Shown here: positions 18,988 through 28,351 of the stretch, piece after piece
How the letters are laid out: the number at the start of each line of letters is the position of its first letter
Position numbering within the stretch: position 1 is the stretch's first letter
Assembly (NCBI RefSeq): GCF_012926525.1
Contig: NZ_JABBNI010000025.1
Span: 186,001-250,000, forward strand
Length of the DNA: 64,000 bases
From: Clostridium muellerianum
GTDB taxonomy: Bacteria; Bacillota; Clostridia; Clostridiales; Clostridiaceae
Direction of reading: 5' to 3'
The notes under the pieces: generated by a model
What the model saw: the letters and a program-made list of their open reading frames with translations, nothing else
Databases searched by the model: none
What the model was told of the DNA's origin: nothing
Made by a program: the position numbers and the translations under genes

Positions 18988-19302
18988 GAAGAAACTTTTA
19001 ACTGTATTCCGACTGATATATGTAGTGCAGGAACACTCACTTCATTAAGAAGTTCTAATTGCTTGAGATATTGAAAAATACCTACCTCTTCAAATGCGAC
19101 GTCCTGTCGCTTTCAGAGCTTTTGCCGTCCTGGCAAAAATTACGGTATTTTTAGAGTAATGAAACTCCACTTCCTTTTGTCAGAGGAGTAAGCGATTCGC
19201 ACAAAATCATAGATTTTGGCTCTCTGCTTAACAACTTCTAAAATTCGCTCGAATGTTCCTGCACTACATATATCAGTCTTCATACAGTTAAAAGTTTCTT
19301 CT
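18988..19302. ncRNA. Structured GTCCT-loop element, copy A
   Basis: About 315 bases with no coding capacity and layered pairing. Outer arms 18988-19038 and 19251-19302 are nearly perfect inverted complements. Inner pairs include AAAAATACC/GGTATTTTT. Two hairpins have the same GTCCT loop: GCGAC-GTCCT-GTCGC (19096-19110) and TTTTGCC-GTCCT-GGCAAAA (19120-19138). A conserved core follows at 19162-19206. Copy B at 38 kb has the same plan with different stem sequences. Whether it is transcribed, and on which strand, is not known. Confidence 0.65.
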
Positions 19303-19342
19303 TACTTCAGTTTACATATATACTATTATTCCCATTAGTTTA

Positions 19343-19376
19343 AAAGCGTAGCTTTCATAATAATTATTTTTTATCT
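19343..19376. repeat. Conserved box after GTCCT-loop element, copy A
   Basis: AAAAGCGTAGCTTTCATAAT and the bases after it recur as AAAAAGCGTAGCTTTCTTAAT at about 38418, in both cases 40-65 bases beyond the structured element. AAAGC...GCTTT can form a small stem. It may be part of the element. Confidence 0.5.
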
Positions 19377-19429
19377 ATATATTTTAAGTTATATATTTTA
19401 ATTCCAACCTAAAGCGTAAACTTCAAATA

Positions 19430-19560
19430 GTAGTAGTTTGACAAAGTTCTTAGTCTTTCACAAACTTTAAGCTTTAGAATAGCTAGAACCTCTTACCCTA
19501 TATATCACGAAATAAAAGTTAAAATCCATACTTCAAGTTGCATAATATTATTTTTAAACT
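19430..19560. repeat. Repeat relic shared with the 40.5 kb region
   Basis: TATATATCACGAAATAAAAGTTAAAAT (about 19500-19527) and GTAGTAGTTTG (about 19430) recur in altered order near 40565-40625. This looks like the decayed arm of a palindromic element. It fills the space between copy A and the transporter gene; no gene is seen. Confidence 0.4.
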
Positions 19561-19620
19561 ATGAAAATTCAGTTAAGCATGAAAACATTTCATTTTTTAC
19601 GTATATTCATCATTTCTAAA

Positions 19621-21015
19621 TCATATGATAAACATGGCAACTATTGTAGTAACAATCAAACCTATAATAACTGGCTTTAAATTCTTTTTCGCTAGTTCAA
19701 AAGGATCCACTCCACATATAGCTGCTACAGGTATTACAGCCCATGGTATTATAGTTCCTCCTCCAACCCATATAGCTGCTATTTGTCCTAGTGCAGTAAG
19801 AGTAGCTACTCCTCCACCTAAAGCTGTAGAAAATAATTTTGCTACAGAACCTGCTAAAGATATTCCTGAAAATCCTGATCCATCCAAACCTGTAATTGCG
19901 CCAACCACAGTAAGAGTTGTAGATGCAACTGCAGCATTTAAAGGCACCAGATTAGCTAGACATACGCCTAAATCATTAACTATACCATTAGAATTAACTG
20001 GCAATACCTTTCCAAATATTTCGTTAAAAGCTGAATCCCCTAAATAGAAAAATGCAGCTATAGGTATAACTATACCAAATATTTTAAAACCAAACTGTAA
20101 TCCTTTAACAAGATTACCTGTTATTTTTTCTAAAGCTTCATTTTTGTAAGTTAATAGAGATATTAAACTCATTATAAATATAGCCGTTCCACCTATAAGC
20201 GCAGTAGCATCCCCACCTTGCAGTTTAGCGGTATACATCACAAATATGTCTACAATAAATAAACCAAAAGTTATTAATGCTAAAATCCTTTTAAAATTCT
20301 TTGAAAGAGTAACTAAATTAGGTTTCTTTTCATCATTTTCATCTTCCATAGTATATTCTGTAGATATTTTCCCTAATTTAATGTCCTTTCTAAGTAAGTA
20401 AAATGCTGTTATAGTGGTTACTAAACCCATAGTAATTACCAACGGAATACTTGCGTTAACTACACTAGATACTGGTATACCTGCTGCATCTGCTGTAAGC
20501 TTAGGAGCTGCCTGAATTATATAATCTCCTGACAAAGCTATACCATGTCCAAACAAATTCATTGATATTGCCACCCCTATAGCTGGAAGTCCTACCTTCT
20601 TTGCTATAGGTAAAAATAAAGCCCCCACTAGTGCTACTGCTGGTGATGGCCAGAAAAACCAGGAAAGTATCATCATAACTATACCGATAACCCAATAAGC
20701 AATCCAGTAATTTTTTATTACTCCTTTAAAGGGCTGTACTATTTCTTCATTTATACCAGATTCTATTAACACGTTACTCATAGCAACAATAACAGATATA
20801 ATAAATATGGTGGGCATAAGTTCTTTAGTGGCATAAACAAAGCTGTTAAACACCCCCATAGTAGAATGGTATAAAGAACCTGTGCCTACCAATCCAAGCA
20901 AGAATATACCAAGTATACAAATTAATGAAATATCTCTTTTCTTGGCCATAGCTGCAATAATTATAAATATGAATATTAAATAGATATAATGAAGGGGGGT
21001 TAATAATGTACTCAT
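19621..21015 (-). CDS. Membrane transporter, ion-transporter superfamily (DctM/CitM-like)
   Basis: 464 residues, about 12 hydrophobic segments, with a soluble loop at about 215-240. Two helical halves each contain a re-entrant-like Gly/Ser/Ala-rich stretch (WPSPAVALVGALFLPIAKKVGLPAIGVAISMNLFGHG; NAAVASTTLTVVGAITGLDGSGFSGISLAG), as in DctM/CitM-type anion transporters. I do not recognise the specific subfamily; an organic-anion or cation-coupled carrier is the best guess. It is monocistronic, AAGAGGGAAAAA precedes the ATG, and no binding-protein gene is nearby, which argues against a TRAP system. Confidence 0.6.
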   Translation of the reverse strand: MSTLLTPLHYIYLIFIFIIIAAMAKKRDISLICILGIFLLGLVGTGSLYHSTMGVFNSFVYATKELMPTIFIISVIVAMSNVLIESGINEEIVQPFKGVIKNYWIAYWVIGIVMMILSWFFWPSPAVALVGALFLPIAKKVGLPAIGVAISMNLFGHGIALSGDYIIQAAPKLTADAAGIPVSSVVNASIPLVITMGLVTTITAFYLLRKDIKLGKISTEYTMEDENDEKKPNLVTLSKNFKRILALITFGLFIVDIFVMYTAKLQGGDATALIGGTAIFIMSLISLLTYKNEALEKITGNLVKGLQFGFKIFGIVIPIAAFFYLGDSAFNEIFGKVLPVNSNGIVNDLGVCLANLVPLNAAVASTTLTVVGAITGLDGSGFSGISLAGSVAKLFSTALGGGVATLTALGQIAAIWVGGGTIIPWAVIPVAAICGVDPFELAKKNLKPVIIGLIVTTIVAMFII

Positions 21016-21234
21016 TTTTTCCCTCTTATAAGATTACTTTACTAATAGATTATGCAGAGCTTATATAAAGTGATATTGTATATATATTAATATTATATTT
21101 TAGTTATTTTTATATCTTTATTAGGAGAATACGCTTATTACAGAATTAATGACTTTTATCTACTTAAGGTACAATAAATCTTTCAATAGTCACTTAATAA
21201 TATAAATATCGTTAATCTAGCATAAAAAGGTATT

Positions 21235-22365
21235 TTAATTTATAATACCATGATGTGATATGTGCACATTAACATCAACATTAAAATTAACTTGAGGATA
21301 TGTTTTTTTCCAATCAACTTTTTCCCAATATGAATTATGCTTAGCTCGAACTATATCGCCTATACCTAAAGGGTCACTACCAACTTCTTGAGTATATTTT
21401 AAGATCTGTTTACAATTTTGCCTTATTTCATCTGCTAACTCCTGTTCAATATTTTTTAAATCTACTTTATTTCCAATACCATTCCAATAGAGTTCACTTA
21501 TAGACCCTTTGAAATCTAATTTGATATCTGCTGTTGGTATATTTTCTGTTATATATGCATTAATGTGCCTCTTAATTTTGGAAATATTGAAGGCACATCC
21601 CTTTTTTCCATTATTATATTTAGGATCTTGAGGTGAAATACTTATGTATGTTGACTTTTTTGCTTTTCCCATCATAGATAGCAAAAGTAAAGTTTGCCTT
21701 GTATCTACTTTGCCAACAAATTTATCATCTGAAAATAAGGCTGTTCCAGCTACTTCAATACCCTTTCCCCTTTCAAATTCCAATTTCAATATAGGCGCTA
21801 CAGGATCTATTCCTGGTGAAAAAAGATCTGTAGTAAAATTATATACTTGAGTGTCTGGTATATTCGATTGGTCTATATTATGCTCAATAAGCTGGCGTAT
21901 ATAAAATGCTGGCCTTGGCTTATCTCCGAAAGCTTGAGCCTTTTGTATTAAATTATTAGGACTACCTTCTACAATTGCCACATATGCTATTAAAGGATTA
22001 GTTGGATCACGTTCAAAAACATCCAGTATATTTGCCATCCCACCTTTTGCTGCCAAGGACTCTGATATTAAAACTTGCTGCATCTTTCCTGCTTCTAACA
22101 GCTTAGAGGATATTTTTCTTGCATCTTCTCTAAATTGCCTTAACAAATTTTCATTATCCTTGTATATAACCTCAATTTGCTCCTTTGTCTTTGGTTCTAC
22201 AACAGGACTTGAATAAGTCATTAAAATTTTATCATCGCTATCTGATGTTTCCAATCCAAGTTGCAGTATAAATCCTATATTTTCATAAACCTTCTGATCC
22301 CAGCATCCTTCTAAAAATAAGGACAATATTATAACTAAAGCAATAAACTTTTTCATTGGAAGCAT
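21235..22365 (-). CDS. Spore germination lipoprotein, Ger(x)C family (second receptor)
   Basis: 376 residues. Lipoprotein signal with LEGC lipobox, then WDQKVYENIGFILQLGLETS. The C-terminal domain ends with the family's NSYWEKVDWKKTYPQVNFNVDVNV. The start overlaps the stop of the preceding permease gene by one base (TAATG), with GGAGG just upstream, so translation is tightly coupled. An alternative start at 22356 is possible and gives a more typical signal peptide. C subunit of the A-B-C receptor. Confidence 0.9.
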   Translation of the reverse strand: MLPMKKFIALVIILSLFLEGCWDQKVYENIGFILQLGLETSDSDDKILMTYSSPVVEPKTKEQIEVIYKDNENLLRQFREDARKISSKLLEAGKMQQVLISESLAAKGGMANILDVFERDPTNPLIAYVAIVEGSPNNLIQKAQAFGDKPRPAFYIRQLIEHNIDQSNIPDTQVYNFTTDLFSPGIDPVAPILKLEFERGKGIEVAGTALFSDDKFVGKVDTRQTLLLLSMMGKAKKSTYISISPQDPKYNNGKKGCAFNISKIKRHINAYITENIPTADIKLDFKGSISELYWNGIGNKVDLKNIEQELADEIRQNCKQILKYTQEVGSDPLGIGDIVRAKHNSYWEKVDWKKTYPQVNFNVDVNVHISHHGIIN

Positions 22366-23435
22366 TACCTCCTCCTTATCAAAGAAATAAAAAATGAAAA
22401 TGCTATAAATAATATATTTGCTGCACCTAATAAAGCATCATAATTCATATATGTAAAAATATCCTCAAGATTTTTTGGTATTCTACCAATTATCATTACA
22501 ACAATGAATACTATTGCAATCAATAATTTTTCTCTGCGTATTTTAAATAATTTTGCTATACAATAGTAAGATGAGAAAAAATAACTTCTTACTGAACCTG
22601 CCATAATAGGAAACCAGAAGGCAATAAAAAATATATCCAGCCTTTCTAGTATTGGGACTTTTATTGCTCGTTCAACACTATACATAGGAAATATAATCAT
22701 TTTTAATTTATTCTCACCAAATAAGGCTGTAGTAAAAGCAACAACAATTATATAAAATATAGCTATATATATGCTTTCAATGGTTACCCATTTTACTGGA
22801 TTGCTTTTATTTGTAACATTAGGATAAAAAATTGTTATTAATTCAATACCCAAAAATGAAAAAAATGCATAAGGCATGTTTTTAAATATTGTAATAATAC
22901 CTGATTTAGCAATTGGCATTAAATATGTTACCCTTGTATCTCTTATAATCAGGAGAAAAGTTAAAATTAATGTAATGTGTGCTAATATTAGTAAACTGGC
23001 AAATCTGCATATTACTTTTAATCCTTTAGTTACTTGATAAATTGTAGGTATAAAAATAAAAAGTGATATGACAATTAATGGTGTTTGGTTCAATACTGAA
23101 ATTTTAATCATTTCAGCAAAAAATCTACTGCTTAAACTTGTAGTAAAAAGAATATAACATATAAATATAAAATTGAAGAACATTCCAAAGTACTTGCCAT
23201 ATAGTAAAACATTAATATCCAAAATTGAATTATTAGGGTATCTATTTATGAGCAATGCTATAAAAATAGCAAGTAATAACATTATGCATCCTGCTGCAAC
23301 CACAACAAGCCATCCATCATGACCGGTCTTTTTTGCAAGATTAGATGGTAGCGTAAGAATACCTAAACCAATTTGAGCGGATATACCAAATATTATAAGT
23401 TGTTTTAATGTAATTTCATGTCTTTTATCAACCAA
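22365..23435 (-). CDS. Spore germination permease, GerAB/GerKB type (second receptor)
   Basis: 356 residues, about ten membrane segments. The family opening is EITLKQLIIFGISAQIGLGILTLPS, and a central block reads PYAFFSFLGIELITIFYPN. It starts with TTG at 23435, immediately after the A-subunit stop; GGAGGG six bases before supports this. B subunit of the second germinant receptor and the likely ligand-binding component. It shares only family-level similarity with the first operon's B subunit, so the two receptors probably answer to different germinants (inference). Confidence 0.9.
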   Translation of the reverse strand: MVDKRHEITLKQLIIFGISAQIGLGILTLPSNLAKKTGHDGWLVVVAAGCIMLLLAIFIALLINRYPNNSILDINVLLYGKYFGMFFNFIFICYILFTTSLSSRFFAEMIKISVLNQTPLIVISLFIFIPTIYQVTKGLKVICRFASLLILAHITLILTFLLIIRDTRVTYLMPIAKSGIITIFKNMPYAFFSFLGIELITIFYPNVTNKSNPVKWVTIESIYIAIFYIIVVAFTTALFGENKLKMIIFPMYSVERAIKVPILERLDIFFIAFWFPIMAGSVRSYFFSSYYCIAKLFKIRREKLLIAIVFIVVMIIGRIPKNLEDIFTYMNYDALLGAANILFIAFSFFISLIRRR

Positions 23436-24893
23436 CTATTTCCCTCCTCGCTTCTTCTTTAATGGCAGAGAAATATGAGGTCTTATTTTCATAAAACTTA
23501 AAGGTGCTCTAACTACTGTATCCTTAATATCATCTTTTTTAAAGGGTATTATTGGACTGAAATAAGGTTGACCTAATGATTCTAATGATAGTAAGTGTGA
23601 AATAATAAAAACACTTCCTACTAACACCCCAATAATTCCAAAAAAAGATGCAAACATTAAAAATAAAAATCTAACTAATCTCAATGCCAATCCAAAATCA
23701 TAAACAGGAATTACATAAGATGCCATAGCTGTAACTGCAACTACAATAATAAATAAACTACTTACAATTCCTGCATTAACTGCCGCTTGACCAATTATAA
23801 TTCCTCCTGCCACACCAATAGTAGTTGAAATATATGTAGGTAATCTAATGGATGCTTCTCTAATGATTTCAATTGTGAATTCCATTGTTAAAGCTTCAAC
23901 AACAGGTGGAAAAGCTACCTCAGTTCTAGATATTGCTAATGGTATAAGTAAATTTAGAGGAACTAAATAATATTGAAAAGCAGTTGCTGATATATATAAA
24001 GCAGGTAATGTCATTGAAATTACTACTGAAATTATTCTTATATATCTAATAAACGATCCTAACATCCATTTAGTGCTATAATCATCAAGTGCCTGAATAA
24101 AAGACCAAAAGGAAACTGGGGCAATTAATGCAAAAGGAGTTCCATCCATTAATATTACAAGTCTACCTTCCAGTAAAGACGAAACTACTTTATCAGCTCT
24201 TTCTGTTGCTAAATACTGTGGAAATGGTGAATTAGGTGAATCTGTAATATATTGTTCTATATACCCAATAGCAAGTAATCCATCCGTATTAATTTTACTT
24301 ATTTTATTAATTAATGTACTTAACAATTTGGGATTTGCAATTCCATCAATATACGCAACAGCAACTGTCTGTTTAGTTTCATTTCCTAGTGTTATAGTAT
24401 TAAATTTTAAATTTTCATTTTTAATTTTTCTTCTTAACATAGCAATATTTGTATCAAGACTTTCAATAAACCCTTCATGTGGTCCACGAACATTTTTTTC
24501 ATTTTCTGGTTCGGTAATACTTCTTTTTTCTGCATCAATCAATCCACATATAATAACATAATTTAATTTATCCATTAAAAAAATTATCTTTCCATTCAAT
24601 ACTGATTTAACAGTAGCATCTATGTCATACTCTAATGAGGTATCAAGCAAAGGCAAATAATCTAAAATTTCTTTATCAGGTATATTTTCAATATCCATGG
24701 ATAACATAGGCTTTACAAAGTCCCTTTGAATCAAATCAATGTTTATAAAGCCTTTTAAATAAAAAAAACATCCTTTTCTTCCATCCTTAAGTATTAACTT
24801 TTTATTTATTACATCAGGACATTCCTTAAATTTACTAACAAGTTCATTAATATTATCATCTATATTTTTAGATAAAGACTTATTAGCACACAC
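23436..24893 (-). CDS. Spore germination protein, GerA/GerKA subunit (second receptor)
   Basis: About 485 residues from GTG 24893, which follows GGGGGTG at a 6-base spacing; the longer frame from ATG 24908 has no ribosome site. Soluble N-half with VRGPHEGFIESLDTNIAMLRRKI and VAVAYIDGIA; membrane half with GSFIRYIRIISVVISMTLPALYI and VVEALTMEFTIEIIREASIRLP. A subunit and first gene of the A-B-C operon (24893 down to 21235). No clear sigma-G promoter was recognised in the AT-rich upstream region. Confidence 0.92.
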   Translation of the reverse strand: MCANKSLSKNIDDNINELVSKFKECPDVINKKLILKDGRKGCFFYLKGFINIDLIQRDFVKPMLSMDIENIPDKEILDYLPLLDTSLEYDIDATVKSVLNGKIIFLMDKLNYVIICGLIDAEKRSITEPENEKNVRGPHEGFIESLDTNIAMLRRKIKNENLKFNTITLGNETKQTVAVAYIDGIANPKLLSTLINKISKINTDGLLAIGYIEQYITDSPNSPFPQYLATERADKVVSSLLEGRLVILMDGTPFALIAPVSFWSFIQALDDYSTKWMLGSFIRYIRIISVVISMTLPALYISATAFQYYLVPLNLLIPLAISRTEVAFPPVVEALTMEFTIEIIREASIRLPTYISTTIGVAGGIIIGQAAVNAGIVSSLFIIVVAVTAMASYVIPVYDFGLALRLVRFLFLMFASFFGIIGVLVGSVFIISHLLSLESLGQPYFSPIIPFKKDDIKDTVVRAPLSFMKIRPHISLPLKKKRGGK

Positions 24894-25197
24894 TTTTAAC
24901 ACCCCCATAAAAAAGAGATACTATATTTACAAATTAATAAGTATTTATAAATAATTCATCATATATTTATTATTTTAGTATTATCACTTTTTAATAAACT
25001 ATGTAACTTTTAATTTATTTAGCAGATACTTAAAATTATATAAAAACCTTACTGTTTATCTGTTTAAACCCTTTTATCAAAATTATTTCTGGATGTTTTT
25101 TGGTATTCCCAATAAAAACCTTATTTTGAATTTATGTAAAAAGCTATTTTGAATTATATCTGAAAAACACATTTATACTACTTCATAAAAATCAAAA

Positions 25198-25229
25198 GGG
25201 TAGAAAATCATATAAAAGGTTTTCTACCC
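25198..25229 (-). terminator. Terminator of the MEMO-AMMECR1 gene
   Basis: GGGTAGAAAA (25198-25207) pairs with TTTTCTACCC (25220-25229); on the minus strand it is followed by TTTTGATTTTT. It lies 145 bases past the gene's stop. The rest of 24894-25373 is AT-rich with no gene seen. Confidence 0.7.
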
Positions 25230-25373
25230 CAAAAATTAATTGGTTGTAATTAAATTTCAATTTACCAAAATATAAGGAATTATATAAATTTAATTTCGAT
25301 TTGCATAATTATGAATATAACAGATATAATTTTACCTTTAAACTTTGACCAGAATATAGATTATGCGCTTATA

Positions 25374-26780
25374 TTACACTTCTTTATGTCTAATTACTCT
25401 AAACTTTTCTATTGTATACTCTTCATTAGATGCTATACCAGCCTTTTGCAGAGCAATTGATAACTGTTCTTCTACAGTATCTACACCTTCTAAATCAGGA
25501 AGTAAAAGTCCCGTTTTTCCTCTGCTTCTTACAACTACACCATATTCCTTTGGATCTAATTCTTCCTTGGAAGAAGGTTCAGATTCCGTTAAAACATCCA
25601 CTGAAAAAATAATATCTAAAAGTTCTTCCTCCTGTACTTCATAAAATCTAGGATCATTAATTCCAGCTTCAATAGCATTTCGTATAATTTCTTCTGCAAC
25701 ACTTTCAGTTGTAGGAAATATAGTTCCAATACAACCCCTTAATTCTCCCTGCTTTTTTAAAGATACAAACACTCCTCTTTTATTATTTTTCATTTCTTCT
25801 GTCACATAACCTGGAAGCTGTTTAATTTGTTTTCCTGAACTTAGATAGCTAGTAAGACTTTCCCTTGCAAGTTTTACATAAGCATCACTTTCATTTTTTC
25901 TTTTTTCTAAGGAAGCTCTCCTAAGAGCCTCTAACTCCTGCAACTTAGGCGAATCCTTAGAATCAACATTAAACCTCATTACTCCATAACCTACTCCAAA
26001 AGTACCTTCATAACTTAAAAGTTCACCATTAAATTTCTTGCCTTCTAATGTGCCAAGTAAAATTACAGTAGAAGGCCTACCACATTCTCCAGCATTACAT
26101 ATAGTTTCTTTATCCATGGTAAAAACAGATTTTACATCTCCTTGTTCTAAGTGATGAAGAAACTCCTTATCAAATTTTTCTCCAAAAGGATTATAGCCAT
26201 AAGGGCCCTCTTCCTTCAATCTATGAGATAAATCCCCACTTGCTATAACAACAGCATTTTCACCTAGTTCTTCTACCGCTTTGCTAATATTAATGCCAAA
26301 CTTATATAAATCAATATCACCTAATCCAGTGTAAGTAATATGTACCAGCTTATATTCTTTGTAATATTTATTTATAAAGTACAGAGGAACCATAGCTCCA
26401 TGATCTAAAAAAACACAAGTATTATACTTATTTAAAAGGGAATTTGTAGCCATTGCAACAGCTATATCATCTTTATATGATAATTCATAAATTTTACTAG
26501 TAAGGGCTTTATCAATTGGAAATTTCATAGAAACATTAGAAGCTCCAAAGTTTTCTAAACTTCCCGAAACTTCATCCTCCAAGCTAAGTGCAATTGCATC
26601 CTGAAACATAGTTCCATGAGGAGTTATTATTACAATAGTATCAGGAGATTTTTCAGCAATTTCCTTTCCTATGGCATGCAAACTATTACTAGTATTAGTA
26701 ATCTTCTTTTCTTCTCCCTTTCCCACCTCTGGAATCACAATTGGTGGATGTGGCATTAAATAAAAACCTTGTAAACTCAT
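25374..26780 (-). CDS. MEMO-AMMECR1 fusion protein (AmmeMemoRadiSam system)
   Basis: 468 residues from ATG 26780, where GAGGTG lies six bases upstream. Residues 1-265 are a MEMO/LigB-like domain of the extradiol-dioxygenase fold: MPHPPIVIPEVGKGEE, IVIITPHGTMFQD, VFLDHGAMVPLYFI and VIASGDLSHRL supply His and Asp residues for a metal site. Residues about 295-465 are an AMMECR1 domain (GVFVSLKKQGELRGCIGTIFPT, NDPRFYEV, IIFSVDVLTE). The two domains occur with the radical SAM enzyme in many prokaryotes; here they are one protein, with the radical SAM gene at 16318-17172. The reaction is unknown. Confidence 0.92.
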   Translation of the reverse strand: MSLQGFYLMPHPPIVIPEVGKGEEKKITNTSNSLHAIGKEIAEKSPDTIVIITPHGTMFQDAIALSLEDEVSGSLENFGASNVSMKFPIDKALTSKIYELSYKDDIAVAMATNSLLNKYNTCVFLDHGAMVPLYFINKYYKEYKLVHITYTGLGDIDLYKFGINISKAVEELGENAVVIASGDLSHRLKEEGPYGYNPFGEKFDKEFLHHLEQGDVKSVFTMDKETICNAGECGRPSTVILLGTLEGKKFNGELLSYEGTFGVGYGVMRFNVDSKDSPKLQELEALRRASLEKRKNESDAYVKLARESLTSYLSSGKQIKQLPGYVTEEMKNNKRGVFVSLKKQGELRGCIGTIFPTTESVAEEIIRNAIEAGINDPRFYEVQEEELLDIIFSVDVLTESEPSSKEELDPKEYGVVVRSRGKTGLLLPDLEGVDTVEEQLSIALQKAGIASNEEYTIEKFRVIRHKEV

Positions 26781-26910
26781 AAAAATCACCTCTATTAATA
26801 TTTTAATTTCTACATTTAAATTTATCCCACAGCTGCTACTCTATGTTTCAATAAAATTCTAATATAGTTTATGCTTTAGCTGCTATTTTAACCATATAAT
26901 AAATTTTAAG

Positions 26911-26949
26911 AAAAGGTTGCTGACAAACATATTTTGCCCGCAACCTTTT
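26911..26949 (-). terminator. Terminator of the EamA transporter gene
   Basis: AAAAGGTTGC (26911-26920) pairs with GCAACCTTTT (26940-26949); on the minus strand the stem is followed by TTTTCTTAAAATTT. Confidence 0.65.
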
Positions 26950-26995
26950 CCTATAAGCATAATTAAACATTTATAATTATCACATTAAATTATTT

Positions 26996-27943
26996 TTAAA
27001 AATCAGTAGCACTTTTATCTTCGCCTTTCACTTCACTCCTCTGAACATCACAACTAGAATTGTCCTTTTTCTTAATATTAATTTGTGCTAGAAGCATACC
27101 CATAAGCATAAGCGCACACCCCCAAGCTCCTCTAATACCAATACTCTCCTTTAAAATTAAAACGCCACCTATACTACCAAATACTGCTTCCATACTCATT
27201 ATAATAGCCGCTTGAGATGGTTCTGCATTTTTTTGAGCTACAATTTGAAGAGTATAGGCTACACCACATGAAAGAATGCCTCCGTATAAAATAGGTACTG
27301 CAGCTAATAAAATTGAACTCATAGATATTTTTTCTACAAATAGAGCACTCACCAAACTAAGCATTGAACACGTAACAAATTGAATAAACGCTAACTTTAA
27401 AATATTAAGTTTTTTAGAGAAATTATCTATTAAAAGTATTTGAACCGCAAAGAAGAAAGCACATATAAGCTGAAGAAAATCACCATAAGATATAGAAAAT
27501 TTATCTGTTATACACAAGAAATATAACCCTATAACAGCAACTATAACGCCAATCCAATTATTAATATTGATATGCTGTTTTAAAAACACACCAAAAATGG
27601 GCACAATTACAATGTATAAACCAGTTATAAACGCTGCTTTTCCCGCTGTAGTATATGCTATCCCTACTTGTTGAAAAGATGAACCCAAAAATATAAAAAT
27701 TCCTACAATAATTCCAGGCCAAAATGCTTTTTTTAACTCTTTAAAATGTTCATGCTTTTTCTCTGAATCGTTATAAAAAAGAATAAGAGGAATCAATGAT
27801 ATACTTCCAAGCGCAAATCTTACAGCATTAAAAGTAAATGCCCCTATATATTTCCCCCCAACTACTTGAGCAACAAATGCAAATCCCCATATAGTTGCAG
27901 CAAGTAAAAGTAAAAGATTAGATTTAAGTTTTTTGGTTTTCAT
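26996..27943 (-). CDS. DMT-family transporter with two EamA domains
   Basis: 315 residues, ten membrane segments in two EamA repeats. Repeat 1 opens with LLLAATIWGFAFVAQVVGGKYIGAFTFNAVRF; repeat 2 contains VPILYGGILSCGVAYTLQIVAQKNAEPSQAAIIMSMEAVFGSIGGVLILKE, a very typical signature. These carriers export amino acids or other metabolites (RhaT/YdcZ-like relatives). The hydrophilic, charged tail of about 20 residues is not part of the domain. Monocistronic; GGGGGC before the ATG. Confidence 0.88.
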   Translation of the reverse strand: MKTKKLKSNLLLLLAATIWGFAFVAQVVGGKYIGAFTFNAVRFALGSISLIPLILFYNDSEKKHEHFKELKKAFWPGIIVGIFIFLGSSFQQVGIAYTTAGKAAFITGLYIVIVPIFGVFLKQHININNWIGVIVAVIGLYFLCITDKFSISYGDFLQLICAFFFAVQILLIDNFSKKLNILKLAFIQFVTCSMLSLVSALFVEKISMSSILLAAVPILYGGILSCGVAYTLQIVAQKNAEPSQAAIIMSMEAVFGSIGGVLILKESIGIRGAWGCALMLMGMLLAQINIKKKDNSSCDVQRSEVKGEDKSATDF

Positions 27944-28351
27944 TAAAATTAGCCCCCTTTTATGCCGATTTATATATAAATATAAGTATAATATACATTC
28001 TCTGTGCAGTACACCTTTTTACCTAAAAATTAAGTAACCTTGTATATTCATATTTAAAAATTTATAACAAGCTTTTTAATCATATTTATTGTTTATAAAT
28101 ATATTTAACATTTCACTATAGAGAAAACATCACTACCTATATTTGGATAAAGTATCCTTTTTTTAATACGATATAAAAAACAGGAATGACTAACTATTTA
28201 TGTCAATTATGTTAACTTGTGATTATAAATTAAAAAATAACAAAATCACAGGATTAACAGTTACAAAATTAAATATTTAAATAGGAAATCAACTATTTCC
28301 TTAATATTATAAAGTAAATTAAATACATTTTAAAAGAAAGGTGGAATTCTC
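27944..28351. other. Divergent intergenic region, no gene seen
   Basis: About 400 AT-rich bases between the divergently transcribed EamA gene and the orphan gene at 28352. It must hold both promoters; AAAGGTGGAATTCTC is the downstream gene's ribosome site. No reading frame or strong hairpin was found. Confidence 0.4.
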
